NCBI RefSeq assembly: GCF_009299835.1
Contig: NZ_VKCZ01000009.1
Location: 62,001 to 126,000, forward strand
Direction of reading: 5' to 3'
DNA length: 64,000 nucleotides
From: Microlunatus speluncae
Lineage (GTDB): Bacteria; Actinomycetota; Actinomycetes; Propionibacteriales; Propionibacteriaceae
The stretch's first letter is position 1. The number at the start of each line of letters is the position of its first letter. Shown here in pieces: positions 26,866 through 34,887 of this stretch. Position numbers and translations under genes: made by a program. Under the pieces are notes generated by a model that did not search any database, was not told the DNA's origin, and saw only the letters and a program-made list of their open reading frames with translations.

Positions 26866-27246
26866 ATGGTACGAGATCGGGGCGAGCTGGAGGCGCGGGT
26901 GATGGCCGCGCTCTGGCAGCACGACGGGCCGCTCACGGCGCGGGAGATCCAGGCCGCGATCACCGATCCGTCCCCGGCCATCACCACCGTGCTCACCGTG
27001 CTGGAACGGCTGCGCGGCAAGGGCCGAGTGGTCCGCGACGAGGGTGCGGCGACGATCCGGTTCGCGGCCGCCAAGTCCGAGTCCGAGGACGCGGTCGAGA
27101 AGATGCTGCTGTCGCTCACCGCGACCACCGACCGCAACGCCGCGCTGGTCCGGCTGGCCGGCAACCTCGACGCCCGGGACGCCGCCACCCTGCGCCAGGC
27201 GCTGGAGGCTCGAGGTTCCGGATCGAAGCGGCAGCCTCGGTCATGA
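26866..27246 (+). CDS. BlaI/MecI/CopY-family repressor
   Basis: Winged-helix repressor of 126 residues. Family hallmarks are LEARVMAALWQHDGPLTAREIQAAI, the recognition helix region SPAITTVLTVLERLRGKGRVVRDE (key Thr-Thr-Val and Arg-Lys), and a C-terminal dimerisation helix pair. It is preceded by AAGGAG. It overlaps the M56 peptidase gene by 4 bp (ATGA), a standard BlaI-M56 pairing. The copper genes on both sides and the shared palindromes suggest a copper-responsive CopY-like role, with cleavage by the M56 protein as a possible release mechanism. CopY proteins usually carry a Cys-x-Cys tail; there is none here, so direct metal sensing is doubtful. Confidence 0.9.
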   Translation: MVRDRGELEARVMAALWQHDGPLTAREIQAAITDPSPAITTVLTVLERLRGKGRVVRDEGAATIRFAAAKSESEDAVEKMLLSLTATTDRNAALVRLAGNLDARDAATLRQALEARGSGSKRQPRS

Positions 27247-28022
27247 TCATGATCGCGGTGCTGGCGGCGTACACGCTGCTGACGATCTTCGCCGCGCCGC
27301 AACTGCTGGGCCGGGGCCACTGGCGGATCGCCCGGCCGCGGCTGTGCCTCGGGCTCTGGTTCACCCTGTTCCTGTCCGGGCTGGTCTCGGCGATGCTGGC
27401 GATCGGCTCGGCGGTCGTGCTCGGCATCGACGCCCACGTCACGGCCGACGGCCGGGACTGGCTGGTGCCGACGGGCGGCACCGTGCTCGCCTGGGTCTCG
27501 CTCGGCGTCGCCGGCGGCCTGCTCAGCCTGATCGGCACCAAGGTGGGCGGCATGATCATCGCCGAACGGCAGCTGCGCGCCGACTTCGACCGGTTGATCA
27601 GCGCGGCCGGCTATCGGCAGGAGATGATCGCCGGGCTGTCGGTGCACTACATCAATTCGCCCCGGCCGCTGGCCTGCGGATTGCGCGGCCGCACCGCCGA
27701 GATCGTGGTCAGCTCCGGGCTGGCCGACCGGCTCTCCGCCACCGAGGTGCGGGCGATCATCGAGCACGAGCGGGCCCATCTGCGCGGCCGGCACGACCTG
27801 GCCACGCGGCTGGCCGCGCTGAGTTGCGCCTGCCTGCCGGCCCTGCTCGCCTCCCGCGAACTGCACCGGGCCACCCACCTGCTGACCGAGCTGATCGCCG
27901 ACGACGCGGCCGCGCGCCGGTGCGGCCGGACCGTGATCGCGTCCGCGTTGATCAAGCTCGCGGACACCTCCGACGACCCGTTGTTCCGGCTCCGGGCCGA
28001 GCGGCTGCTGCCGGCCGCCTGA
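27243..28022 (+). CDS. M56-family (BlaR1-like) membrane metallopeptidase
   Basis: A 259-residue protein with four predicted spans and a cytoplasmic zinc-protease segment with HERAH (175-179, the HExxH motif) and a downstream acidic ELIADDAA that fits the third ligand. It lacks the penicillin-binding sensor domain of BlaR1, so signal sensing must be done by the short loops or by another protein. It overlaps the repressor gene by 4 bp and ends before a hairpin. Together they form an operon likely to cleave the repressor on a signal. Confidence 0.92.
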   Translation: MIMIAVLAAYTLLTIFAAPQLLGRGHWRIARPRLCLGLWFTLFLSGLVSAMLAIGSAVVLGIDAHVTADGRDWLVPTGGTVLAWVSLGVAGGLLSLIGTKVGGMIIAERQLRADFDRLISAAGYRQEMIAGLSVHYINSPRPLACGLRGRTAEIVVSSGLADRLSATEVRAIIEHERAHLRGRHDLATRLAALSCACLPALLASRELHRATHLLTELIADDAAARRCGRTVIASALIKLADTSDDPLFRLRAERLLPAA

Positions 28023-28036
28023 TCGCACTTGATCAC

Positions 28037-28058
28037 GGTTCACCCGGGCGGGTGAACC
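28037..28058 (+). terminator. Hairpin after the M56 gene
   Basis: GGTTCACCC and GGGTGAACC pair across GGGC, starting 15 bp after the M56 stop. The stem is perfect but no U-run follows, so it would be a Rho-assisted or weak terminator, or an mRNA 3' protector. Confidence 0.5.
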
Positions 28059-28112
28059 CGCCCGCCGGCGAGGGTGATCCCGGGCCGCGGTGACCGCCGG
28101 CACGCTGGTGGC

Positions 28113-28724
28113 ATGGCGAAGCTGGACAGTGATCGGTCCACCGTGCGGGCCGAAGCCTGGTGGCACCGGGCGGCCGGGGTGTCGTCGAGATCGTGGCGGA
28201 TCGCGCATCTGATCACGCTGCTGACCCTGCCGTCGGCCCTGTGGCGGTTGGGCATCGCCGCCGGGATCGACTGGCCCGGCTATGACCTCGCCTGGATCAC
28301 CCGGTCGCGGTTGGACACGCCGTTCGGGGCGTTTCGGATGGTGCTGCTGAGTCTGATCTCCGAGCTGCTGGCGCTGCTCGCTCTGGGCCTGGTCCAGCGC
28401 TGGGGCGAGGTGGTCCCACCATGGATCCCGGTGCTCCGCGGCCGGGTGATCAACCGCTGGCTGCCGACCCTGCTGGCGATCACCGGCGGCGCCGGACTGA
28501 TCATGGTCTGGACCTTCGGGGTGCCGTACGCCGCGATCACCGGCACCGCGTTCGATGCCGGCATGGATCGGGGCTTCCCGCTCACCGTGCAGTTGATCAG
28601 TTATGCGCCGATGGTGCTCTGGGGTCCGTGCCTGCTGCTGCTCGCGATCAGCTATCTGCGCCGGCGACGGTGCGGGGTCGGAGCACTGTCCCCAGAGCCA
28701 GCAGGAACAGGACGACGGTGGTGA
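28113..28724 (+). CDS. Unassigned membrane protein
   Basis: A 203-residue protein with about four hydrophobic spans (for example residues 33-52, 73-95, 119-137 and 165-190) and a basic C-terminus. I recognise no family with certainty. The ATG at 28113 is chosen because the open frame upstream runs into the hairpin region; the Shine-Dalgarno is weak (GCTGGTGG). Its last 77 bp overlap the opposite-strand gene, so one of the two 3' ends may be mis-called, but both proteins look real from their hydrophobic patterns. Confidence 0.55.
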   Translation: MAKLDSDRSTVRAEAWWHRAAGVSSRSWRIAHLITLLTLPSALWRLGIAAGIDWPGYDLAWITRSRLDTPFGAFRMVLLSLISELLALLALGLVQRWGEVVPPWIPVLRGRVINRWLPTLLAITGGAGLIMVWTFGVPYAAITGTAFDAGMDRGFPLTVQLISYAPMVLWGPCLLLLAISYLRRRRCGVGALSPEPAGTGRRW

Positions 28725-28986
28725 GGTGGAGCAGTTGCTCGCCAAGGTCCAGCAGGTCGTATCCCCGATAGAGCTGCTCACCGTCGAGGCCGACGAGGAA
28801 GTCGGTGGAGACCAGGACGCGACTGCCGACAGCACTCAGCAGCGGCAGCAGACAGCCGACCCCAACGAGCCATCTGGTCCGCGATCGGGCTGTTCTGGCC
28901 AACAACGCGACGATCAGCCCAGCCAGGAACGGGGAGAGGCCGAGGAACTGGTTCGCTCCGCTCAACAACATGGAGAACGTGTCCAT
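28648..28986 (-). CDS. Unassigned small membrane protein
   Basis: A 112-residue protein with three hydrophobic spans (about 15-31, 37-56 and 82-101) and a short polar tail. No family recognised. It starts with a one-base TGATG overlap after the gene upstream on the same strand, so the two are translated together. The 3' end overlaps a convergent gene by 77 bp. Confidence 0.55.
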   Translation of the reverse strand: MDTFSMLLSGANQFLGLSPFLAGLIVALLARTARSRTRWLVGVGCLLPLLSAVGSRVLVSTDFLVGLDGEQLYRGYDLLDLGEQLLHLTTVVLFLLALGTVLRPRTVAGADS

Positions 28987-29354
28987 CAGTGCGCGTCCCT
29001 GATCTGCTCCTGGCCGGCCGCTTGTGGTTGCCCGCCTTGGACGTAAATCGCCCCCAGGACCAATGCCCAGCCGACGGCTCCGATGAAACTGACGACATGG
29101 TGCAGGGACAGCAGGCCGAACTGCTGGGCTTGCCAGTATTCGGCCGACCCCTGCCCGGGAGGGAGCCGAGGGTAGAACAGGGAGATCCCGACCCTGAGAA
29201 AGTTGCAGCACAGCACGCCGAGAAGCCCGGCGACCGCGAGTCGGGCGGCGGTCGGATGACTCCTTCGACGGAACCCGGCCAGGACGACGCCGGCCAGGAG
29301 CAACACGCCCTCCAGACCGAACAGCGACCAACTCGATGCTTCGACTACATCCAT
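28986..29354 (-). CDS. Unassigned small membrane protein
   Basis: A 122-residue protein from the ATG chosen, or 130 from a GTG at 29378. It has three spans (about 8-28, 36-55 and 88-107). The pattern FRRRSHPTAARLAVAGLLGVLCCNFLRV is the most conserved-looking part but I assign no family. Co-transcribed with the gene that follows, as shown by the overlapping stop and start. Confidence 0.55.
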   Translation of the reverse strand: MDVVEASSWSLFGLEGVLLLAGVVLAGFRRRSHPTAARLAVAGLLGVLCCNFLRVGISLFYPRLPPGQGSAEYWQAQQFGLLSLHHVVSFIGAVGWALVLGAIYVQGGQPQAAGQEQIRDAH

Positions 29355-29378
29355 CCGATCACGCGTCGCTCCCCACAC

Positions 29379-29518
29379 TGGTCCGACTGTTCCGGTGGGT
29401 CTGCGTCAGCCTTCCCACCTCGCCAGACCGTAACCACCGACCGGCCCTTTCGGGGCTCGTGAGAACGTGGGCAGATTGCAATGGGCCCATTCCTCAGAAC
29501 CCGCGTGGCACGAATCGA
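29379..29518. other. Gene-free spacer of 140 bp
   Basis: No gene, repeat or clear promoter seen. It separates the small membrane genes from the dehydrogenase gene. Confidence 0.5.
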
Positions 29519-30544
29519 TCAGCCGAGGCGCAACATCACCTTGCTGCTCTGCGGACCGGCGGCGACCTCGAACGCCTCGGTCACCTGACCAAGATCGAAG
29601 GTGTGGGTCAGCAGCGGCTCGATGTCCAGTCCGCCGGCCAGCAGCCGCAAGGCGTCGGTGATCTCGTCGACGAACCGGTAGCTGCCGCGGTAGTCGAGCT
29701 CCCGGCTGACCAGGGCCGCCAGGTCGGCCGGCTGCGGGCCGCCGGGCAGGTTGCCGACCTGGACCACGACTCCGCCGCGCGCCGTCGCGGCGAACACCGG
29801 ACCGATCGCCGCGGGCACACCGGAGGCTTCGATCGTCACCTCGACGTCGGCCGGCAACGGCTCGCCGGCGGCAAGATCAACCACCGCGTCGGCGCCCATC
29901 CGGCGGGCGATACCGAGCGGGTACGAAGCCACGTCGGCGGCCGTGATCATCGCCGCTCCGGCCGCTCGGGCCGCGGCCACGACCAGCACGCCGATCGGGC
30001 CACAGCCACTGACCAGCACCGATCTGCCGGTCAGGTCGCCGGCCCGGTGCACGGCATGCAGGGCGACGCCCAGCGGCTCGGCCACCGCGGCGGCCCGCAA
30101 CTCGACCCCGGCCGGCACCGCCCGCAGTTGATCAAGTGAGACCACCCGGAAGCCGGAGAAGCCACCCGGGGTGTGCGGGGTGAAGGCCGCCGAGCCGAAG
30201 TAGCGGACCATCCGGTGCAGGTTGCTGCGGCCGGCGATCCGGTCGGGTAGTTCTTGATCACCGACCACCGTCGCGGGGTGCACGGTGACCGGGTCTCCGA
30301 GCTCGTACCCGGTGGCCTCGATGCCGGGACCGAACGCCGCAACCCGGCCGGCCACCTCGTGGCCGAGGATCAGCGGTTCGGTCAGCACCGCGGTGCCCGT
30401 GCTGCCGTGCCGCCAGTAGGACAGATCCGAGCCGCAGATGCCGCCCCATTCCATTCGGACCAGCACCTCACCCGGCCCGGGAGTCGGATCGGCCACCTCC
30501 TCGACCCGAAGATCGCCCGCGCCGTGCGCGATCACCGCCCTCAT
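29519..30544 (-). CDS. Medium-chain alcohol dehydrogenase (L-idonate 5-dehydrogenase-like)
   Basis: A 341-residue zinc-type dehydrogenase/reductase. The catalytic zinc ligands are in place: Cys in GGICGSD and His-Glu in GHEVAG. The Rossmann fold is GCGPIGVLVVAAARAAGA and the NAD-side acidic residue follows. However, the lobe that normally carries four Cys for structural zinc (CxxCxxC...C) reads VTVHPATVVGDQELPDRIAGRSNLH, with no Cys. The remaining RYFGSAAFTPHTPGGF resembles idonate/sorbitol-type dehydrogenases. It probably oxidises a polyol or sugar acid. It is divergent from a TetR gene, a likely regulator or simply a neighbour. Confidence 0.85.
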   Translation of the reverse strand: MRAVIAHGAGDLRVEEVADPTPGPGEVLVRMEWGGICGSDLSYWRHGSTGTAVLTEPLILGHEVAGRVAAFGPGIEATGYELGDPVTVHPATVVGDQELPDRIAGRSNLHRMVRYFGSAAFTPHTPGGFSGFRVVSLDQLRAVPAGVELRAAAVAEPLGVALHAVHRAGDLTGRSVLVSGCGPIGVLVVAAARAAGAAMITAADVASYPLGIARRMGADAVVDLAAGEPLPADVEVTIEASGVPAAIGPVFAATARGGVVVQVGNLPGGPQPADLAALVSRELDYRGSYRFVDEITDALRLLAGGLDIEPLLTHTFDLGQVTEAFEVAAGPQSSKVMLRLG

Positions 30545-30611
30545 CGGTCCCCTCCGGCTGACATGGGCCGCAGCGTAACCGATGCCACACAACCCATCCC
30601 TGGGATGTTCG

Positions 30612-30634
30612 TGACCAAAAGGATAATCTGGTCA
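30612..30634. promoter_or_regulatory. TetR operator over a -10 box
   Basis: TGACCA and TGGTCA form a perfect inverted repeat spaced 11 bp, with a -10-like GATAAT (30622-30627) between the arms. It lies 16 bp before the TetR start codon. A repressor bound here would block the polymerase, so the gene is probably autoregulated. Confidence 0.7.
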
Positions 30635-30649
30635 TCGGTCAGGAGGACC

Positions 30650-31357
30650 ATGTCCGAGAGCGAGTACGAACGGCGGGACAGGCGGATCCTGGATGCGGTG
30701 GCCGAGCTGTTGCTGCGCTGGGGAGCGAAGCGGGTCACCATCGCGGAGGTGGCCGGCCGGGCCGGCATCGGCAAGGGCACCGTCTATCTGCACTTCGAGT
30801 CGCGGTCCCGGCTGCTCGGCGCCGTGCTGATGCGCGAGTCGCTGGCGATCACGGACGAGCTGATCGCGGCCATCGAGCGCGATCCGGCCGCGGCGCCGCC
30901 GGCCGAGCAGTCCCGGCTCACCTACCTCGCGGCCCGGAGCCGGCCGCTGATCTGGGCGATGCTGACCCGGGATCACGACCTGCTCGGCACGCTCGCGCAC
31001 GAGGACGCCGTCGAACCGCTGCGGGCGTGGAACCGCGAGATCAGTTGGTCCCTGCTGCGGCTGTGCCGCGATCACGGGCTGCTCCGCGACGATCTCGAGC
31101 TCGACCGGATCGGCCTGATGCTGAGCGCGATCCAGACCGGCTTCTATCTGCATCCAGCGACCGGCGACCTCAAGCCGGCCACCATCGCCGAGGCCCTGCA
31201 CGACAGCGTCGCGGCGGCCGTCCAGCCACCCGGCCCGGCCGAGCCGCCGGCCATCGCCGCGGCGGCCGCGGCGATCTTGGTGCAGTACCGCGAGCTCCGC
31301 GACCGACTGGCGGCCGAGATCGCCCGGCGCCCGGCCGGGACCGAGGAACGTTCATGA
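30650..31357 (+). CDS. TetR-family regulator
   Basis: A 235-residue repressor. The N-terminal helix-turn-helix is clear: RRILDAVAELLLRWGAKRVTIAEVAGRAGIGKGTVYLHFESRSRL (key Thr-Ile-Ala and Thr-Val-Tyr-x-His-Phe). The rest is an all-helical ligand domain with no fixed motif. AGGAGG precedes the start. It is first in a coupled operon with a 21-codon frame and a glycosyltransferase, which suggests control of glycosylation of a small molecule. The ligand is unknown. Confidence 0.9.
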   Translation: MSESEYERRDRRILDAVAELLLRWGAKRVTIAEVAGRAGIGKGTVYLHFESRSRLLGAVLMRESLAITDELIAAIERDPAAAPPAEQSRLTYLAARSRPLIWAMLTRDHDLLGTLAHEDAVEPLRAWNREISWSLLRLCRDHGLLRDDLELDRIGLMLSAIQTGFYLHPATGDLKPATIAEALHDSVAAAVQPPGPAEPPAIAAAAAAILVQYRELRDRLAAEIARRPAGTEERS

Positions 31358-31419
31358 TCATCGCCAGCCGCCCCAAGATCAACCGCAGCAAGATCGACTT
31401 CACCGAGAGGGTTCGATGA
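31354..31419 (+). CDS. 21-residue peptide linking two coupled genes
   Basis: A very short frame begins on the ATGA that ends the TetR gene and stops on the ATGA that starts the glycosyltransferase gene. The peptide is basic (Arg/Lys-rich, MIIASRPKINRSKIDF). It may be no more than a bridge that carries ribosomes between the two genes, or a real micro-protein. GAGGAACG upstream and GAGAGGG near the next start are ribosome-binding candidates. Confidence 0.45.
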   Translation: MIIASRPKINRSKIDFTERVR

Positions 31420-32666
31420 ACCACATCACCCTGACCGCCATGCCGGCGGCCGGCCACGTCAATCCGACCGTACCGCTGGTCCGGGAGCTGGTCCGCCGCA
31501 AGATCGCGGTCAGCTACTACGCCACCGAAGAGTTCCGCGGCCCGGTGGAGCGGCTCGGCGCCGAGTTCCGGCCCTATCCCGCCGGCGCGATCTCCCCGAC
31601 CATGATCGCCGAGGCGACGCGGCACGGTGGCCCGGTCGAGGTCGTCACCCGGGTGCTGGACGCCACCCACGCGCTGGTGCCGTTCCTGATCGACGACCTC
31701 CGCGATCGGCCGCCGGCCGCGATGGCGTTCGACTCGAACGCCCTCTGGGGGCGGATGGCGGCGGCCAGTCTCGGGCTGCCGATGATCTCCCTGATGACGA
31801 CGATGCTGCTCGGCGCGGACGGCCTGCGCAGCCTCGGAGCGCGGGAGCTGATCTCCTTCGTCGGTGAGTCGGTGGCGGGCATCCCGGGCACCGTCGCGGC
31901 CCGGCAGCGGATGGTCCGACGCTTCGGTACGGGGAGCCTGCCGCCGCGGCCGATCTTCCCGATGCGCGGTGACCTGACGCTCTTCCCGATCCCCGAATGG
32001 ATGCAGGGATCCGACTCGCGGCTCGACCGGACGTGCCACTTCGTCGGCCCGACCATCGAGCCGGCCTCCGGCACCGATGATCACGACGCCGACCTGACCG
32101 ACCTGCTGGCCACCGCGGAGCCGTTGGTGCTGGTCTCCCTGGGCACCCTGCACACCGGCAGCGAAGCGTTCTTCCGATCATGCTTCGAGGCGTTCGCCGA
32201 CCTGCCGGCCCGGGTGTTGCTGTCCGTCGGCACCGAGATCGATCCGGCCCGGCTCGGCCGACCGTCCGCCAACACGCTGGTCCGGTCTTCCGTGCCGCAG
32301 CTCCGGGTGCTGGAGCGGGCGTCGGTGTTCGTCACCCACGGCGGCATGAACAGCGCGTTGGAGGGGCTGCACTTCGGCGTGCCGCTGGTCGTGGTCCCGC
32401 AGCAGTTCGAACAGATGATCATCGGCCGGGCCGTGGCCGAGCGCGGTGCCGGAGTGGTGCTGCGGCAGCATCTCTCGCACCGCGCCGTGCCGCCGGCCGA
32501 GCTGCGGGCCGCGGTCGACGACTGCCTCGCCGACCCGACCCGCCGAGCCGCGGCCCGTACCCTCGGGAAATCCCTGCCGGCCGGCGGTGGGGCCGTGGCC
32601 GCCGCCGACCTGATCGACGAGCTGGTCGCCGGCCGGACGCCGGCCGCCGGCCCGACCTTGCCCTGA
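31416..32666 (+). CDS. Macrolide-type glycosyltransferase (GT1)
   Basis: A UDP/TDP-sugar-dependent glycosyltransferase of 416 residues with the GT-B fold. The N-terminal catalytic His is in PAAGHVNPTVPLV (His14). The donor-site motif near residue 310 reads FVTHGGMNSALEGLHFGVPLVVVPQQFEQ (key His-Gly-Gly-Met-Asn-Ser and Gln-Gln). This family adds sugars to macrolides, flavonoids or other small acceptors, often for detoxification. The upstream TetR and the 4-bp couplings suggest ligand-induced expression with the acceptor as a possible inducer. Confidence 0.92.
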   Translation: MNHITLTAMPAAGHVNPTVPLVRELVRRKIAVSYYATEEFRGPVERLGAEFRPYPAGAISPTMIAEATRHGGPVEVVTRVLDATHALVPFLIDDLRDRPPAAMAFDSNALWGRMAAASLGLPMISLMTTMLLGADGLRSLGARELISFVGESVAGIPGTVAARQRMVRRFGTGSLPPRPIFPMRGDLTLFPIPEWMQGSDSRLDRTCHFVGPTIEPASGTDDHDADLTDLLATAEPLVLVSLGTLHTGSEAFFRSCFEAFADLPARVLLSVGTEIDPARLGRPSANTLVRSSVPQLRVLERASVFVTHGGMNSALEGLHFGVPLVVVPQQFEQMIIGRAVAERGAGVVLRQHLSHRAVPPAELRAAVDDCLADPTRRAAARTLGKSLPAGGGAVAAADLIDELVAGRTPAAGPTLP

Positions 32667-32711
32667 CCGCGACTGCCGGGCACGGTTGAGCCCAGCCACG
32701 AACCCTTGCTC

Positions 32712-32725
32712 TGCAACCGATTGCA
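32712..32725. promoter_or_regulatory. LacI-type operator TGCAACCGATTGCA
   Basis: The palindrome TGCAA-CCGA-TTGCA has the central CG typical of LacI-family operators and lies 44 bp before the next start codon. It differs from the CGAAACTTTCG sites of the local LacI gene at 50.7 kb, so a different regulator is expected. Confidence 0.6.
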
Positions 32726-32769
32726 TGAAAGTCTCCGGTCATCCCCGCCGCCGTGGACCGGAGTTGCCG

Positions 32770-34827
32770 ATGAGACCGACCGTCCCACTGATCGCCCTCG
32801 CTCTGGCGGTCGTTCCGTTGATCTTGGTCGGGCCGCCCGCGGAAGCCGAACCGGGCGCCGCGGAGGTCCCGCCGCCGAGCAGCTACGCCGGCACGATCGA
32901 GATCGATCGCGGCGGCACCCTGGTCACCGAGAGCACCGGAGACCTGTGGCCGTCCTGTTGGGCGGCCAACGACAACCTCTACACCGCCAACGGCGACGGC
33001 CGCGGCTTCAGCCTCGACATCCCGGCCAACGACATCGTGCTGAACGAGGTGACCGGTGGCCCGGCCGAGCTCGCCGGCCGAGCCGTGGCCCGGGCCGCCC
33101 AGCTCGGCAACATCTGGAATCCCGTTGGCTACAACCGGAAACCGACCGGGATGCTCTGCATCGGCGACACCCTCTATCTGGCGGTGCAGGACCTGGCCAA
33201 GGACTTCAACGACGCGCCCGCGGCGACGATCGCCAAGTCCACCGACCGTGGCCGGACCTGGACCTGGGACAAGCGGTCGCCGATGTTCGATGATCACACG
33301 TTCACCACGATCTGGTTCGCCGACTTCGGCCGTGGCAACGCCGACGCGCCGGACGGCTTCGCGTACGCCTATGGTCTCGACGGCAACTGGCGCGACTCGG
33401 CCACGGACAAGGTGCCGGACCCGCAGGACGTCTTCCTGGCCCGGATCCCGATCGACCGGGTACAGGACCGGAAGGCGTGGCGGTTCTACGCCGGCACCGA
33501 CCTCGACGGCCGGCCGACCTGGACCGCGCGAATCGAGGCCAAGCGGCCGGTGCTCACCGACACCCGCCGGCTCTATCAGCAGCGCTACGGCACCGCCCGC
33601 GGCGACCTGACCGTGATCAGCCAGGGCGGCGTGACCTATCTGCCGCGATCGAAGCGCTATCTGTACGCGTCCTGGACCGGGCCGACCTTCGAGCTCTACG
33701 AATCGCCGCAACCGTGGGGGCCGTGGCGTCACCTCAGCAGCCGCGACTTCGGCGGCACCCCGTGGTCGGACGCGAAGCACGGCGGCTACGCGACGACGAT
33801 CCCGTCCAAGTTCATCTCCGACGACGAGCGCACGCTGTATCTGCAGTCCAATGTGTTCTGTTGCGGCGAGCTGAAGACCCGGTACAACTTCAACCTGCGC
33901 CGGATGAGCCTCGTCCCGGCCGATCCGGCGCCGCCGGACAACGTCCCGGCCGATGCGAACCTGGCCGCCGCGCCCGGCACGGTGGCGATCTCGAAGTCCT
34001 CCTCGACCGGGCTGCTCGACCGGCTCAACGACGGTGATCTCGGCACGAGTGAGAACGACTTCGACGACGAGGTGAAGCCGTCCAGTTGGTGGGGCTACAC
34101 CTGGCCGCGCCGCCGGATGATCAATCGAGTCGAGTTCACCACCGGTGAGGTCACCGCCACCGGCGGCTGGTTCGACGGCCGGCCGCGGGTGCAGTATCGC
34201 CGGGCCGGCGAGTGGTTCGACGTGCCCGGTCAGTCGACCAGCCCGGCCTATCCGGGCGACGCCACGGCCGGCAGCTTCACGACATACACCATGACGTTCC
34301 TGCCGGTGAGCACCGACGGCATCCGCGTGTTCGGCGCCGCCGGTGGCAGCCGGACCTTCAGTTCGGTGGCCGAGGTGGCGGTGTCGTACCGGCCGCAGGT
34401 CGCGAACGGCGGCTGGGAGGCCTACGGTGGCGGTTCGCCGACCTGGGGGTTCGAGGGGCTCGCCGGCCACGGCACCGACCGGGGCCTCGGCAACGCGCAC
34501 AGCGGCGCCAACAATGCCTGGATCCGCACCGCCCGCAGCGACTGGAACGCTTACACGCAACGGATCCCGGTGCGCCCGGGTGCGACTTACACGCTCAGCG
34601 GCTGGTTCCGGACCTCCTCGAACTTCCCGGCCGGCAACGGCCGATTCCAGATCCGGGCCGGCACCACCGTGCTCGCCGAGCAGCCATTCGGCCCGGCGAC
34701 CTCCTATCAACGCCAGACCCTGCGAGTCACCGTGCCCGCCGATGCGACCGAGCTCACCGTCGCCGCGGGCCTGATCGGGATCGGATCGGAGATATGGCTC
34801 CAACTGGACGACATCGAGCTCGAGTAG
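32770..34827 (+). CDS. Secreted DUF4185-like propeller protein with carbohydrate-binding domains
   Basis: A 685-residue exported protein. A signal peptide (RPTVPLIALALAVVPLILV, cleavage near AEA) leads to a domain of about 350 residues with repeated strands and DUF4185-like segments: DLWPSCWAANDNLYTANGDG, STDRGRTWTW, RYLYASWTGPTFELYESPQPWGPW. These resemble five-bladed propellers of glycoside hydrolase-like fold. Then comes a discoidin (F5/8 type C)-like domain (about 400-535) and a CBM-like jelly roll (about 540-685: RTARSDWNAYTQRIPVRPG ... LQLDDIELE). I infer an extracellular enzyme or binder of glycans. The start has GGAG seven bases upstream. A LacI-type operator precedes it. Confidence 0.72.
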   Translation: MRPTVPLIALALAVVPLILVGPPAEAEPGAAEVPPPSSYAGTIEIDRGGTLVTESTGDLWPSCWAANDNLYTANGDGRGFSLDIPANDIVLNEVTGGPAELAGRAVARAAQLGNIWNPVGYNRKPTGMLCIGDTLYLAVQDLAKDFNDAPAATIAKSTDRGRTWTWDKRSPMFDDHTFTTIWFADFGRGNADAPDGFAYAYGLDGNWRDSATDKVPDPQDVFLARIPIDRVQDRKAWRFYAGTDLDGRPTWTARIEAKRPVLTDTRRLYQQRYGTARGDLTVISQGGVTYLPRSKRYLYASWTGPTFELYESPQPWGPWRHLSSRDFGGTPWSDAKHGGYATTIPSKFISDDERTLYLQSNVFCCGELKTRYNFNLRRMSLVPADPAPPDNVPADANLAAAPGTVAISKSSSTGLLDRLNDGDLGTSENDFDDEVKPSSWWGYTWPRRRMINRVEFTTGEVTATGGWFDGRPRVQYRRAGEWFDVPGQSTSPAYPGDATAGSFTTYTMTFLPVSTDGIRVFGAAGGSRTFSSVAEVAVSYRPQVANGGWEAYGGGSPTWGFEGLAGHGTDRGLGNAHSGANNAWIRTARSDWNAYTQRIPVRPGATYTLSGWFRTSSNFPAGNGRFQIRAGTTVLAEQPFGPATSYQRQTLRVTVPADATELTVAAGLIGIGSEIWLQLDDIELE

Positions 34828-34887
34828 CAAGATCATCGAGCCGCCCCCACCGTACGTTTCTCGACCAGGGTCGATTCCGCAGCGACG

